Counted from the first letter of the stretch, positions 21,160 through 32,269 are shown. The stretch: 64,000 nucleotides of DNA from Lepidostoma basale (GCA_022606425.2 JAHDVF020001258.1:248001-312000), one strand, 5' to 3'. A program made the numbers and translations. Notes: generated by a model from the letters alone, not told the origin.

Positions 21160-21507
21160 CTTTGTATTCCGGATATCGATTTTCCGGATAATCTAACCGG
21201 GGCTAATTCATTTATTAGAAAAATTTAATAGAAAAATAAGGCGTAAGTCGTTTTTTTCTTCGGCTCATTTATTGATTATAAAATGACAAATTTTACTGCA
21301 AAAAAAATGTATGTATGTTATACATGTACTTAAAAAGGCTTACATTTCTCTACAGTAGGTACTGGAAAAATAAACATATATTTTTTTAACAAGATTTCCT
21401 CTTCTTAATTGCGTTGAGTTTTTTTCTTGCTCTTCGAACCATGATAGAACGCTTCATCATCTCGGGTTGTCCGGATAATTGACGTCCGGATAAAAGACAT
21501 TCCACAG
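21160..21507 (-). mobile_element. Non-autonomous pogo/Tigger-type element
   Basis: The right end read on minus is CTGTGGAATGTCTTTTATCC, then GGACGTCAATTATCCGGACA. It leads straight into an ATG and a basic stretch, MMKRSIMVRRARKKLNAIKK, as at the start of Tigger/jerky transposases. The left end has ATTCCGGATATCGATTTTCC and GGATAATCTAACCGG. Only about 350 bp remain, so the transposase is almost wholly deleted. Confidence 0.6.
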
Positions 21508-21754
21508 TAGTTAAAAAATATCATTTTATTTAATTATTATTTCAATAATTCAGAAAAGGGTCCAACAGATATGGCGATAACTTCATATATAATTTATATA
21601 TTCTTTTCGAATTTGGGTCAAATCAAGTTCAAACATAATATAATAATTTTATATTATTGGTTTTATAAGATAAATTACATTACCGACAATTAAATTAAAT
21701 ACGTTAAATTAAATTAAAAATTAAATACATGTTTTTTTCAAACCTCTGACTGCC

Positions 21755-22735
21755 CCTAACCCCCGTTATATTGAGAACGATATAAACTGATGTTCTTCCG
21801 ATAATGAAGGTGTAAAAGCTTCGAAACGTCTTGAGAAAAGAAAACTCAAATGTGATTTAATTCAAAAATTAATTTGTCAATTGATTATTCTTATTATTTT
21901 TCAATAATATGATTTATTTTTTGCATATTTCGGTAAAATACCATATTCGTAAGATAGTCAGTGTGCTGACTGGTCTCTCATTAGCTGCAGCCTGGAGTCA
22001 GACGCCATAGTCATTGGTTTACAGGATGGACACGTCCCTCAATCATGAGGAATACGACTGAGAAGAAGTAAGATTTATTTTTAAATTCGAATATAAAATA
22101 TTTTATTACGAGTGCGTTATGTAGCTTCTTATTTTGGTTTGTAATACAATGTTATGCATTTTATATGTGTAAAGAAATATAAAATGTGAACACACTCATT
22201 ACGCTTGACTTGTGGCGTGACTTATCGTAAAAAAAGAGATTTAAAATGATTACTTACGCATTCACGCGCGAGTTCAATGGAATGAATGAACTTTTTTGTA
22301 AAACGAAACAGGTGGTTCAATAATTATGGTACGGCGTGTATTTGATTACGGTCATTTGTTAGGGTCACGGCAAGCACCCACGGACAGGCCTGAGTATCTA
22401 TTGGCACACTCATCGTTGCTCTATGGTGACACATTACACAGTACCTACATATACAAATGGTGTTCTGATATATCTGATTATAGAAAAAGTAAAAGTGAAA
22501 ATCGATTAATACTTATTTTGATTGCAGCATTTTTATTGTTAATAAATTCCAACTTTTTTGTATAACATATATTTATGATTTAAAACAATGTTTTGTGTTT
22601 TTACCCTTTGTGTTTTTTTTCGACGTGTTTCGAAGGTTTTACACCTTAATCATCCGGAGAACGATAAATGCTACACATACCAAAATTTTTAGAATTCTTT
22701 CAGAAGTTTAGAGAACGAATATACGTCATTTTGTT
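21755..22735. repeat. AT-rich region with two fold-back arms
   Basis: One arm is at 21765-21870 (AAGGTGTAAAAGCTTCGAAA, CGTCTTGAG). The other is at 22570-22700 (ATGTTTTGTGTTTTTACCC, GACGTGTTTCGAAGGTTTTA, CACCTTAATCATCCGG). The latter's complement contains CCTTCGAAACACGTCG. The 900 bp between have no recognised gene. Confidence 0.5.
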
Positions 22736-22739
22736 GTCA

Positions 22740-22910
22740 AGCCTCTATATAAGGGTAAGGGGTCTTGTATGGACTGTAGAAATCACCGGACAATAAGTCT
22801 GTTAAGCGCCGTTGGAACACTCTATGGTGAAATTTTAACAGAAAGAGTGAAAAATACGACTAACAGAGTGTGCGATTTATTCGAATTGCGCACTTTTTTC
22901 TGATCTTTTT
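22740..22910 (+). pseudogene. Reverse transcriptase finger fragment
   Basis: It translates KGKGSCMDCRNHRTISLLSA, then VGTLYGEILTERVKNTT. This is the conserved LINE motif before the palm domain (normally KGKGS-CNYRGISLLS-VGKLY). It is isolated, with no catalytic box nearby. The DNA at 22915-23260 may be LINE debris in the opposite sense, but was not resolved. Confidence 0.65.
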
Positions 22911-23394
22911 AGCAGTTTCAATCCTTAGAATTGCTTTGCAGCAAATTCTTGCATCTTGATCTCCACTGTGCCCGTTCTTCTACGAGGGCCGTTCAGCTCA
23001 ACATATGAACATCTATTTCTAATACTTCCGTCTTGAAATTCATCCCCAAACATTTCCCTTTATTATGTCATGCAGGATAGCCTCATGGGGCATAGTGTGA
23101 CCGATCTAATGGGATCGTTGATTATGTTTTCATATAATTCCAGAAATTCGGGCAATGAATTTAATCGTCTAGGATTTTGGCATTTTTAGTATCAGTGAGG
23201 CAGTGTTCATAGCTATTCTGGAAAGACGACATATTTCGGATCCTTCTAAAATATGGTATTTCTTAGCATGTACATATTATATATGCTATGCTATGTACAG
23301 TTTTATATAGTTTTTTTGTTTTTGTTAAACCGTTTTGTGTCCAACTGAGTCGCCTAAATGATTTTCGTTTGTTATGTCTCATTTAAATTTTTTT

Positions 23395-23882
23395 TTAAAC
23401 CCTTACGTATGGAAGTGAAGCATGGAACTGGCAAAAGAAGGAAGAAAGTGGAATAAATGCAGTAGAAATGAGATCTCTAAGACGAATGTGTAGCAAATCT
23501 GTATATGATAGAGTGACAAATGCAAGTATAAGAAGTGAATGTGGTGCGAATGAAAGTGTTATGAACAAAATAAGGAAAGGGTCATTAAGATGGTTTGGAC
23601 ACATGGAAAGAATGAGTGAAGACAGAATGGTAAAGAAGGTATATGTTAATGGCGTGAACAAAGCTAGAAATAGAGGAAGGCCGAGGAAAACGTGGCACGA
23701 TCAAATCAATCAAATATTGAATGTCGGTCACGTGAGGAGTCGGAGAAATTGACGTGCGTGCATGACAAGATGTATAAATGCTGAGGAATCGAGAGAAGTA
23801 TGCCAGGACAGAACAGTGTGGCGTTCCAATCTTTCTGCCTACCCCTCCGGGGAGACTGCGTGATGGTTAGTTAGTTGGTTAG
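23395..23882 (+). mobile_element. LINE-B copy with a 94-codon open frame
   Basis: The open frame 23468-23752 has MRSLRRMCSKSVYDRVTNAS, ECGANESVMNKIRKGSLRWF, NRGRPRKTWHDQINQILNVG and a stop replacing the Arg-Arg-Ala step. The end is GGAGACTGCGTGATGGTTAG. It is moderately young. Confidence 0.85.
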
Positions 23883-23999
23883 TCTTATAATTCAGGGCTG
23901 CCTTTAATTGTTTAATCTGTTTTTTTTTCCTTCGAAACTTGGGACACCATGTGGTGTACGTCTTAATTCGTGAGCTAATCGGGAATTTCACGAACCACA

Positions 24000-24290
24000 G
24001 TTTCAGTGGCATCCAATGGAAGCGCGCGATAAACAATGAGGCGCGCGGCTCGGAATTAGAAACCGCCGGCTCGGCTGTACCCTACTTTCATTTCTTGGGC
24101 TGCTTGAATACCTCGGGCCGCCTGTAGTCGGTAGGTACTCCGGGTTCGCGGTACTCTTCCGCTCTCGCCGCGACCTCCTATTGGATAACGGGCTGGTGTA
24201 AAATGCGCGATAACGCTCGCGCGGATTGCGCTTGCGTCGCCGCGCCGTGATCAATCGAGACCTGGAGGACACCCGTAGCTCGCAATGTCC
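24000..24290. promoter_or_regulatory. CpG-rich island, possible promoter or first exon
   Basis: About 290 bp are strongly GC- and CpG-rich (GAGGCGCGCGGCTCGG, CGCGATAACGCTCGCGCGGA, GTCGCCGCGCCGTGATC) in otherwise AT-rich DNA. There are CCAAT-like sites on both strands (ATCCAATGGAAG, CTATTGGATAAC), an E-box CACGTG at about 24290 and an Inr-like TTTCAGT at 24000. It could be the 5' end of the calpain gene downstream on minus, or an ancient transposon edge. The promoter role is inference only. Confidence 0.3.
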
Positions 24291-24406
24291 ACGTGTTTGT
24301 TTGCATTTCTTCTTTCTTTCCATACACCTGTGCTGTCTGTTCTAATAAGAAGAATAGCCATAGAGTTAAACCTCTGTATGCCAGAAGATCCAAGTTCAAA
24401 CCTAAG

Positions 24407-25099
24407 TTATAGCTTGGATTCAAATATCGAACACAGTTTTAAATTTTTTAAGTATTCTATATTATTGGATTCTTGGATATTGTCTTTTCGGGAGTTGTTG
24501 TTCTCCCCCACATGTTGGAAATTTCTTTCTTGGAGATGAAGTTGGATATTGTTGGATGGTGAGGGGAGGGTTGTTTGCTGGATGTAGTGGGTTGTGTCCG
24601 ACATTTGGACCTGACAACCCGGGTAGGGAGGAGTGCAGAGGGGTTGGGGATGACCTTGGAAAGGGGTCGAGGTCTTGGGTGGAGACCGGGGGACGGTGAC
24701 AGGGAGTGGCCATGGATGGTGGCCAGTTGGTTCTGGATATGGAACCAAATGGGACAAGAGTGGCCTTGGGCGTGGGCCGGTGGCTTTGGGTGGGGACCGA
24801 TATGGCAATGGAATTGAGATACAGGATGGGATAAGGATGGTGGAAAGAAAAGGTTTAGGCATATAGCATTGGAGTAAACAGCAGGTCAGCAGCGATGGCG
24901 GCGGCGGGGCAGAAGGAGGCGGCATGATAGGGAGAGGATGCGGTGCAGGATGGAGGCATTCGAGGAACGCCAGCTGACTTGGAGATGGCAGCGGGTCAGG
25001 AAGATGGTAGCAACGGCAAAATGGAGCCGCCACAGTACCTGACTCTTTCGCCTCCATTGGTTGTTCGTCAGGGTTATAAAAACAAACCACCAGGGTCAC
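24407..25099 (-). other. 230-codon proline-rich open frame, unrecognised
   Basis: The frame begins MTLVVCFYNPDEQPMEAKES and is very rich in Pro, Ser and His (for example PIMPPPSAPPPPSLL and PRPRPLLSHLVPYPEPTGHH). It arises from a purine-rich plus strand with repeats of the kind GGTGGAGACC and GGTGGGGACC. The length is notable, but biased purine/pyrimidine strands give long chance frames, and no domain is visible. It could be a domesticated or decayed element body, or a non-coding minisatellite-like block. Confidence 0.3.
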
Positions 25100-25199
25100 A
25101 AAAATGGTTTGTTTTAACCCTGATGAAGCGGGAGCTAAACTACTAAAGTGTTGTAAAAAACATAGTAATATCGTGTTTTAAATTCATATGTACCTACCA

Positions 25200-25270
25200 A
25201 TACAACGTGTACATATGACAATAAACATGGCGATAGACTAGCTGTCTATCACAGGTTATGAGAATCAATA
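25200..25270 (+). mobile_element. SINE 3' fragment
   Basis: CATATGACAATAAACATGGC, GATAGACTAGCTGTCTATCA and ATGAGAATCAATAATT match the post-tRNA body of the SINE family. The promoter part is missing. Confidence 0.65.
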
Positions 25271-25784
25271 ATTAAAAATATATATACAGTAAAAAACCTG
25301 ATGTAGACAAACGTGAAAAGCAACGGGAAACTAGCAGCTAAATTATCTTACACTGCTGAAAACCAATCTCTAGGAATGAAACATAAAATAAAATGTGCCA
25401 ACAAATAGATCTGATACATAAAATTAACTATATATTATTGTGTCTTTATCTATGGAATGTTTGGCGGTAAAATTTTACAGTTGGCCCGTTTCTTGATACG
25501 CACTTTATCAGTTCTTTGCGTCACTCCAGTCAAATCCAGTCAGTCCCAGGAATACTGTCGATCTTCGCAGTCACTACCGCGGACCGTTACAACCTGTTGC
25601 ATAGCTGAGGCGCGTTAAAGCCGCTTTTTGCTTTTATTTCTGTTCGTGGAATGAAAAAAAAAATGAGCGGAAGACCGTTTTATTAGAAGTCGCTTCACAA
25701 TCCACTACGCTTGAGCATTTGAAGCCGTACGACAATCTAGTGGCAAGCGTAATTTACGATACGATAATACAATGACATAACTTA
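25271..25784. other. No feature recognised
   Basis: The composition is mixed and there is no supported gene or repeat. Confidence 0.4.
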
Positions 25785-26015
25785 TTGTTTCTTGAACAAT
25801 GATGTAAAAATCCATATTAAATAATTAAAATGAATGAAAACGTCTGTCTTCTAGGAGTTTTTAAAAATACATATTTTTGATGTAATGACATGTTTTGCCC
25901 TTATAAGGCATTATAGAGACATTTGTTAATGCCTTAGAAGGGCAAAATATGTCATTCTATCAAAATATAATAAAACACCTATAAGACAGACGTTTCATAT
26001 TAATTATACAATGTC
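25785..26015. repeat. Complete fold-back element (type unit)
   Basis: Left arm: TATTGTTTCTTGAACAATGA, GAATGAAAACGTCTGTCTTC, GACATGTTTTGCCCTTATAA. Right arm in inverse order: TGCCTTAGAAGGGCAAAATA, TGTCATTCTATCAAAATAT, AGACAGACGTTTCATATTAA. The loop is about 20 bases around 25915. It is non-coding. At least eight partial relatives occur in the window. Confidence 0.8.
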
Positions 26016-26029
26016 ATAATGCAGAATAA

Positions 26030-26110
26030 CGGTAAGGTTACGGTCACACCGAAGTGTTTCGGATAGCGACTCGCTTGGTGTCTGTTCGAATATAACAGAG
26101 ACTGATTTAA
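26030..26110. repeat. Solo end of the 59.6-kb MITE
   Basis: TTACGGTCACACCGAAGTG resembles the terminal ACGGCCACACCGGAGT of the element at 59595-60090. The second end was not found. The region from 26110 to 26620 is AT-rich with no recognised feature. Confidence 0.45.
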
Positions 26111-26624
26111 CAGCGTTGTCAAATTATTTTATTTGAAAATGTCACGCTATTGATTATGCTTTTATATTCACTTTAATTTATGAATATCATTAATTAAAGT
26201 AATGGGCACCAATGATTTGTATTCACAAAGTAAACTGTCTAAGATGTATTAACTCTCATTTAAATTTCTTGAGTAAAATTTGTTAACGTTTTAAGTTTTT
26301 TTTTTCATTTATTTGATTCTTCGCAAGTAATAAGCAAATTTAACTTAACGTAAAATAAATATATATTCGAATTGAAAAGGGTTTACAAAGTTTTGATCAT
26401 TAATTTGAAATAAAGTGTTGTGAAAATACTAAATGAAATTTTATTTATTAAAATGTGAATCCACAACAAAATGTAAAGGTGATTATATACAGAAGAAACT
26501 CGTACAAAACCCAAATAAATGCTCTACAGTTGGTGACTCTCGTATCAAATATTTCAATGACTTGTCTTTACACAAATTGGACTCTCAATTAAAAGGCATG
26601 ATTGCATCTTAGGTAAAAAAAAAA

Positions 26625-27215
26625 AACACTTTTATGGTTTGGACATATGAAACGGCTGAATGAGAGAATAATTGTTATAACATTGTATACAAGTTGTAGC
26701 CAAGGAAAACATGGCATGACAAAATTAATTAATTACTAAAAGGGGGTAACTGAAAAAAAAAGAAGACCACGAGGACGATAGCATGCAAGATACTGAGAGA
26801 TCGCACGAGGAACACCAGAATAAAGAGAGATATGTGAGGTTGAGGATATTATAAGATGGAGCAGACAGCCAAAAAAGGACTGGTACGGTCAGGTTCAAAG
26901 AATAGACACCACCAGACTCCCCTATATTGCACTACATAATCAGCCTCATGGGACTCGTCCTCGTGTAAAACCTCGTAAAATATGGAAGAATAGCTGGGTG
27001 TCTACCTTGCAAGAGGACCAACACTCTGGAGAATAGACCACATAAGTCTGCAATAACGAAGAAGAAGACTAAAGTCGGAAAAATCGACGAGCGCGCGTGT
27101 TACGAGTACGTGTTATAGAGGTATACCAGGACAGAGCAGTGTGGCAGTCTATCCTCTCTGGATACCCCTCTGGTGAAACGCCTTGATGGTTATTTAGTTA
27201 ATTAGTTCTGGAATG
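26625..27215 (+). mobile_element. LINE-B copy interrupted by LINE-C
   Basis: LINE-B coding for FGHMKRLNERII and RKTWHDKIN-type text runs to about 26745. It resumes at about 27070 with SRKNRRARVLRVRVIE-type text and ends CGCCTTGATGGTTATTTAG. The words AACTGAA and ACTAAAG at the two junctions hint at a short duplication. Confidence 0.75.
26750..27070 (+). mobile_element. LINE-C 3' fragment nested in LINE-B
   Basis: It encodes DRTRNTRIKREICEVEDIIR-type text, then WSRQPKKDWYGQVQRIDTTR, LPYIALHNQPHGTRPRVKPR and an ACGAAGAAGAAGAC tail. One or two frameshifts are present. Confidence 0.8.
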
Positions 27216-27464
27216 TATTTTTTTATCTATTTCGGAACGACTTGTTTAATTAAATAAGAAACAAAATCAAACGCTGCTTCTTGCAACTGAGCGATGAAGT
27301 TCGGCGACCTTTGGTGGTACGTGGATACCACAATATGTAAATCCTTCCAATATCCCTGTTAACAAATGATGTGGCAGTATATTAGTGCACCTACCCAAGA
27401 CCACGTGGTGACAATTTTAAAACAGGGCTGCCAGTCTATACGTTTGTAATGAAGATCAGAAAAA

Positions 27465-27990
27465 TATTAGAATCAAATCAAATATGTTTATTATCTCAAC
27501 AGACATTACAAAGAATATTAGTGTTTAAGGCATCTATTGAGTACATGTAAAATATAACATACACAATAAAATACCAGGAACGTATAAGAGATGGTTCGAC
27601 ATTAGGAAGACAAGATACTCTAAAGTCGAGAGTATTTGTTATATGAACTAACTTTCACTAATATGAAAGACGTCGATCCGAGGAGACCGTGATCAGCAGA
27701 CTAATTGCTCTTCTCACCGGTGTCACCAGAGACAGATTGGTTCTGGCAGCCCGGAGGTAAAACTAATTATGCTGTCGCTGTCGGAGATATCTATCAGGGA
27801 CAAACATACAAACATCCTCCAGCACGGCCGAGTTTTCGAAATATCTCCTGATTAATATAAAGAAATGGGTTATAAGATGCCCATCGAGTTGGTTCGATCG
27901 AAAAGAGTTGGTCTCAAGCATTCGCAAAATAAATGCCGTGGGATAGATGGATATTAAAAAATTAGCCCTTAATTCCACTAGTGTTTAAAT
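27465..27990 (-). mobile_element. LINE-D 3' end with TTTGA tail
   Basis: Minus-strand frame 27978-27763 encodes RANFLISIYPTAFILRMLET and FILIRRYFENSAVLEDVCMF, then VPDRYLRQRQHN and a stop. The 3' UTR then runs to AATCAAATCAAATATG at 27475. It matches the plus-strand copy at 45160. Confidence 0.75.
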
Positions 27991-28200
27991 TATAACAAAA
28001 ACATTATAATTATATAATACTAGAAAAATAAAATGCGATAAAAAATTATTTTAAAAACATATTATATAATATTTTAAAATTTATTTCAGAAAACTATTTC
28101 AGAAAAATACGCGAATAGACGAGAAAGTTAAATTTGATAATGTTTTTTTTATCAATCAATTGGAATAAAATTAAATATATATAACAAATTAAATGTATAC

Positions 28201-28408
28201 TATTCGCACGCTTAATAGAACACTGGCTTAACTCAAAAAAGCAAGTTTCGGTGTTTTAACAAAAAGATTCGAAAAACACGTACGAATGGATAGCGTTAAC
28301 GTTGTGGAAAATAGATGGACAGCGTTAACACAACCCTCTGTCTAATGTTAACTCAATTGTGACCTAAACCATAATCGGTCAGTTAACTATTAAGCGTGCG
28401 AATGTATA
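28201..28408. mobile_element. Short MITE, about 205 bp
   Basis: The inverted ends are TATTCGCACGCTTAATAG and, at the right, CTATTAAGCGTGCGAAT, flanked by GTATA on both sides. The middle contains two GCGTTAAC words and no coding capacity. Confidence 0.75.
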
Positions 28409-28539
28409 ATATATTTTATTACATTTATTTAAAATAAATTAAAAAAATAGTACTATTCATTAATCTAATTTGTCAAGACAAGAACACATTTTGTGGAAGT
28501 TATTCCTTATTCTCATATTAATGCAAAAAATATTGTTAT

Positions 28540-28790
28540 TATACGTTAACGATGTACATGGAAACAGAAACAAGGAAAGACCGAGGATAGCGTGGCACGA
28601 TCAAATAAATCAAATATAGAATGTCGGCTGCGTGAGGAGTCAGAGAAATCGACGCGCGTGCATGACACGATGTATGAATGCTGAGGAAGCGAGAGAAATA
28701 TGTCAGGTAAGAAAAGTGTGGCAATCCATTATTTCTGCCTACCCCTTCGGATAGGCGGCATGATGGTTAGTTAATTAGTTAGTTATATTG
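28540..28790 (+). mobile_element. LINE-B 3' fragment
   Basis: NRGRPRK-type coding (CAAGGAAAGACCGAGGATAG), then GACGCGCGTGCATGACACGA, and the end GCGGCATGATGGTTAGTTAA. It is 5'-truncated. Confidence 0.8.
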
Positions 28791-28804
28791 TAGTTTAAAA
28801 TAGT

Positions 28805-29235
28805 TCATCATCATCATCATCCTAAGCTTGATAGCCCTGGATGGGCCTTGGCTGAATCCAGGAGCTTCCTCCATTCTTGTCTGTTTGATGCCCTTATTCT
28901 CCAATTTCTCACTTGCAACACCGATGCATCCGTGTTGACACTGTCCATCCATCGCATTTTGGGCCTTCCTGGTCTTCTACGTCCCTGTGGTACTGAGAGC
29001 GTGAGGCGTTTTGTAGGGTTGTCGTCGTCCATTCTGATTATGTGACCAGCCCATCTCAAGCGCCCTACTTTGATGGATCTGATCGAATCGGGCTCTTTAT
29101 AGATATCATATAGCTCTCGGTTATATCGACGACGCCAACCATTGTGGTCTCTCACTGGGCCATATATTGTCCTAAGAACCCTTCTTTCAAATGCTGCGAT
29201 GGACCTTTCAGTGTGTTTTGTCATCACCCAGGTAG
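28805..29235 (-). mobile_element. LINE-E 3' end, 136-codon open frame
   Basis: Minus frame 29227-28817 encodes TERSIAAFERRVLRTIYGPV, RELYDIYKEPDSIRSIKVGR, LRWAGHIIRMDDDNPTKR and GRRRPGRPKMRWMDSV, and ends GLSSLG before an (ATG)n tail at 28805-28822. It is a well-preserved C-terminal region of a non-LTR retrotransposon related to the one at 40425-41440. Confidence 0.85.
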
Positions 29236-29944
29236 TTCAACATCAGGTTAAAATACAGAATTTAAAATATATACGTACACATTTTTACATGTAAGACTTC
29301 ATCTCATGATTATATTAAGAGTGATCGCACTAATGCAAGATGAACTAAATTACACCGTTAGAATGCATTATAAGAGATTGTATTATATAACGCAAAGAGC
29401 TTAAAAAAAACATGTATTGGTAACCCTTGTTTGGTTGTGTTCCCAAACTTCCTCTAGCAACAGTTATCCGAATAAATTAATGACCACTGTATACAGAATC
29501 GTATCGATTGCGTTCAGTTATTTTTGTGGCAGCAGATAGTACCTGTTATGGATCTGTCGCAGGGGAAACCTTTTTATTCGGCTGATACAGGGCGGCACCG
29601 GGAGGACCAGAAGGACGAAACACAGAGACGCTACGTGAACATTATTAAACGTATTAACATATAATCGATACTTATTCTGATTTTGAAAATTTGGTTCATG
29701 TGGTTCTCCTGTTAATTTGGAGATATTTTGCGTATAAGTGAATTGTTTTGGTCAATTTAACTGTTGTCGCACTTTATAATAGTGTTGTAATTGTTTTGGT
29801 GTTAAAATTATATTAGTTTTATCGTTTTTATAAAGAATTTCGACAGATGTAAAAATAAATTTTTCATTTGTTCCAATGACAATTTGAATAATTTCTTCAA
29901 TTTTTATTGTAAGTTCTTGCTGGTAAAGTGCCTAATTACAGCTA
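29236..29944. other. No feature recognised
   Basis: Mostly AT-rich. A GC-richer spot at 29560-29640 (CAGGGCGGCACCGGGAGGAC) carries no supported exon. Confidence 0.4.
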
Positions 29945-30400
29945 ATTTAAAAAACGGTGGATACGTGTAACATAAATTAAATAAACACAAAAGTCCGGAT
30001 CGCCCATGTCAACATGTGCAACATCGAAAAAACATTATGTGTTATTACATTATGTGCTAAATTAAAAAAAATGTGGATTCGCGGAACATAAATTAAATAG
30101 ACAATATGTGCACCATCTAAAAAGAACATTTTGTGTTAAATTATTTTTATTTTGTTATTTTATTTTATATCATTGTATTTTATATTATTTGTTTTAGATT
30201 TATTTTGTGGGTGTTGGACGATCGAAGTGTGCGCGGGAGATGCCTATTGGTGGCGATGAGGTTCGCAACCCATCACACCGCGTCTCCCGCGGAGCGAAAA
30301 GAGAAGGATGGAGTGCCGCATCAGTAAAAGTGTGACAGTCCATTCTTTCTGTCTACCCTTTCTGGGAGACGGCGTGATGGTTAGTTAGTTAGTTAGTTAC
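29945..30400 (+). mobile_element. SINE-like element sharing the LINE-B 3' end, copy 2
   Basis: It is colinear with 12841-13295: CACAAAAGTCCGGATCGCCC, GCGCGGGAGATGCCTATTGG, CACACCGCGTCTCCCGCGGA, then CAGTCCATTCTTTCTGTC and GAGACGGCGTGATGGTTAG with four GTTA units. The 5' boundary is set by the shared start near AAAAAACGGTGGATACGTG. Confidence 0.8.
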
Positions 30401-30424
30401 ATATAATCGAATGATTTTACTAAA

Positions 30425-30885
30425 ATCTCTTGATAGAAATTCATTTTAAATAATAATTAAATAAAACTATGCATTTTGACGTCTTCGTACGATGACCCAG
30501 CAGCCCCTTATAACGAGCACCGTTAGAGCCGGTCGCCTAGCATGGATTGGGCACGTATGCCGAGCCGAAAATACCAGACCATTCAAGACCCTGTACGCGT
30601 CTGGACCTCTAGGAAAGCCTAGACAGCGCCTAATGGACATGTTCTGGCTGATCTGTCTAGGTTGGGAGAATCGGACTGCTGGGAGCAAAAGGCGCAGGAT
30701 CGAGAAGCTTAGAGGAAAATCATCAAGGAGGCTAAAACTCTTCAAGAGTTGTTTGGCCATAGGAAGTTAAGTCAAGTCATTTTATTATAACTACTTCCAC
30801 TTTTGTCATTATTTCGGCAGCGATCGGTTTCGCCAGGCTCGCTGGCATTGACACACTGGTGACACTGTTACAAACGGTCAGTTTT
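30425..30885. repeat. Fold-back repeat split by a LINE fragment
   Basis: The left half (30425-30480: AATCTCTTGATAGAAATTCA) and right half (30780-30880: TTATTATAACTACTTCCACT, CAGCGATCGGTTTCGCCAGG) are contiguous in the relative at 35560-35660. The LINE at 30490-30772 therefore inserted into it. Confidence 0.65.
30490..30772 (+). mobile_element. LINE C-terminal fragment, other family
   Basis: The 92-codon frame reads STVRAGRLAWIGHVCRAENT, FKTLYASGPLGKPRQR and later RRRIEKLRGKSSRRLKLFKS before a stop. It is the usual zinc-knuckle-less end of a non-LTR polyprotein. A partial relative is at 31120-31210. Confidence 0.65.
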
Positions 30886-31010
30886 CGACATGCGTAAATG
30901 ACACGATGTATGAATGTTAAGGAAGCAGTAGAAGTATGTCAGGAAAAAAAGTGTGGCAGTCCATTCGTTCTGTTTGCCTCTTCAGGGAGACGGGGTTAGT
31001 TGGTCATTTA
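30885..31010 (+). mobile_element. LINE-B 3' scrap
   Basis: ACATGCGTAAATGACACGAT through GTGTGGCAGTCCATTCGTTC to GGGAGACGGGGTTAGTTGG is a short, 5'-truncated copy. Confidence 0.7.
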
Positions 31011-31289
31011 CATATTTGGCGTAAATATTTTAGTTTTCCACAATAAGTTTAGAATACAGACGAATTCATTCGTTTTAATTATGGAATAAGAGCTACACTA
31101 GAATCTGATAACGCTGATAACTTTCTGGTTGCTGTGAGCAAAAGACATAGGATCGAGGATCTTGGAATAAAATCATCTAGGATGCTAAAACTCTTCAAGA
31201 GTTGTACAGTCATCTGAATTAAGAATGTTTAAAATCTCTCTTTTAAAATGTGTAATGATTTCACCTGTGCTTTGGAAGACATATTTAAA

Positions 31290-31810
31290 ACTTTGAACTG
31301 GATTGAAAGTGGCCTCAACATAAATGGCGAGTTCCCACATTCGCTTTGCAGATGACATTGTCATTCAGGCGGAATATGTGGAGGAACTCAAAGACATGTT
31401 TGATGAACTGAACACTGGATCCAAACGACTGGGTCTCGGGATGAATTTGGACAAGAGGAAAGTCATGTATAATGAACATATTATCCCGAAATCAGTAACC
31501 GTCGATGGGTCGGCTCTCGAAGTGGTACAAGAGTACACATATCTTGGCCAAATCATACAATGAGGTAGAAACAATTTCGAGAAATAGGTAGACAGGTTCT
31601 GGAGTGGAGACCGCGTAAAGGATTCCGCAGAGTTGGACGCCCCCCTGCGCGTTAGACCGACGATCTGAAGAGGATTGCTGGACATGGATGGATGGGAGCG
31701 GCAATGGATAGGGGGTGGTGGCGTGCTTTGGCCGTTTTGACCGCGTTTTGGGAGAGGTCTACATTCAACAGTGGATGACAGAAGGCTGATGATGATGATG
31801 ATGATGATGA
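31290..31810 (+). mobile_element. LINE-A (RTE-type) with YADD-like box and internal deletion
   Basis: Frame 31324-31563 encodes the palm motif IRFADDIVIQAEYVEELKDM, then GLGMNLDKRKVMYNEH and VVQEYTYLGQIIQ. After a stop and NNFEK the text jumps to RFWSGDRV and the 3' terminal RGLHSTVDDRRLMMM block with ATGATGATG repeats. About 170 residues between are deleted. Confidence 0.8.
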
Positions 31811-32269
31811 ATGATTACACGATACCGTAACGCACGGACTTTTTAGCGCCGTAAAGGTGAATCTAATAGGCTGTTACGCCACTGATGGATTATGACAATC
31901 TAATAGGGGGAAAAAGTGATGGAAATAAAACTGTCATAAACAATAGTTATATAATTGCCTGTATTTTTTCTTCGGCAGTAATAATTATCGAAATTCAATA
32001 ACGTTTATTGAAAGTTTTCGTCTTTTTCTTATAAGTAAATCTTGTACGTTCCAAATTGCCTTCGTTATATAAGAACTCGACACTGACACGCGGGGCATGG
32101 AATATACGCAGTTTCTGTGACGAAAATAAACGAATAAGGAAGAATATGATGACGAATACAGTTGAAAAGATATTAATCCCAAAGAGTGCTGTCAAAGCGT
32201 AGTAAAGGTAAATTGAATATCGTATGGAAAGTATCATAGAAAAAGACATTTAAAAATGAGATTTTAGAT
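31811..32269. other. No feature recognised
   Basis: Low-complexity and AT-rich. Short open frames on the minus strand lack conserved motifs. Confidence 0.4.

Noticed and set aside
22326..22565. 79-codon plus frame beginning MVRRVFDYGHLLG
   Set aside because: No conserved motif, no splice or composition support; probably a chance frame.
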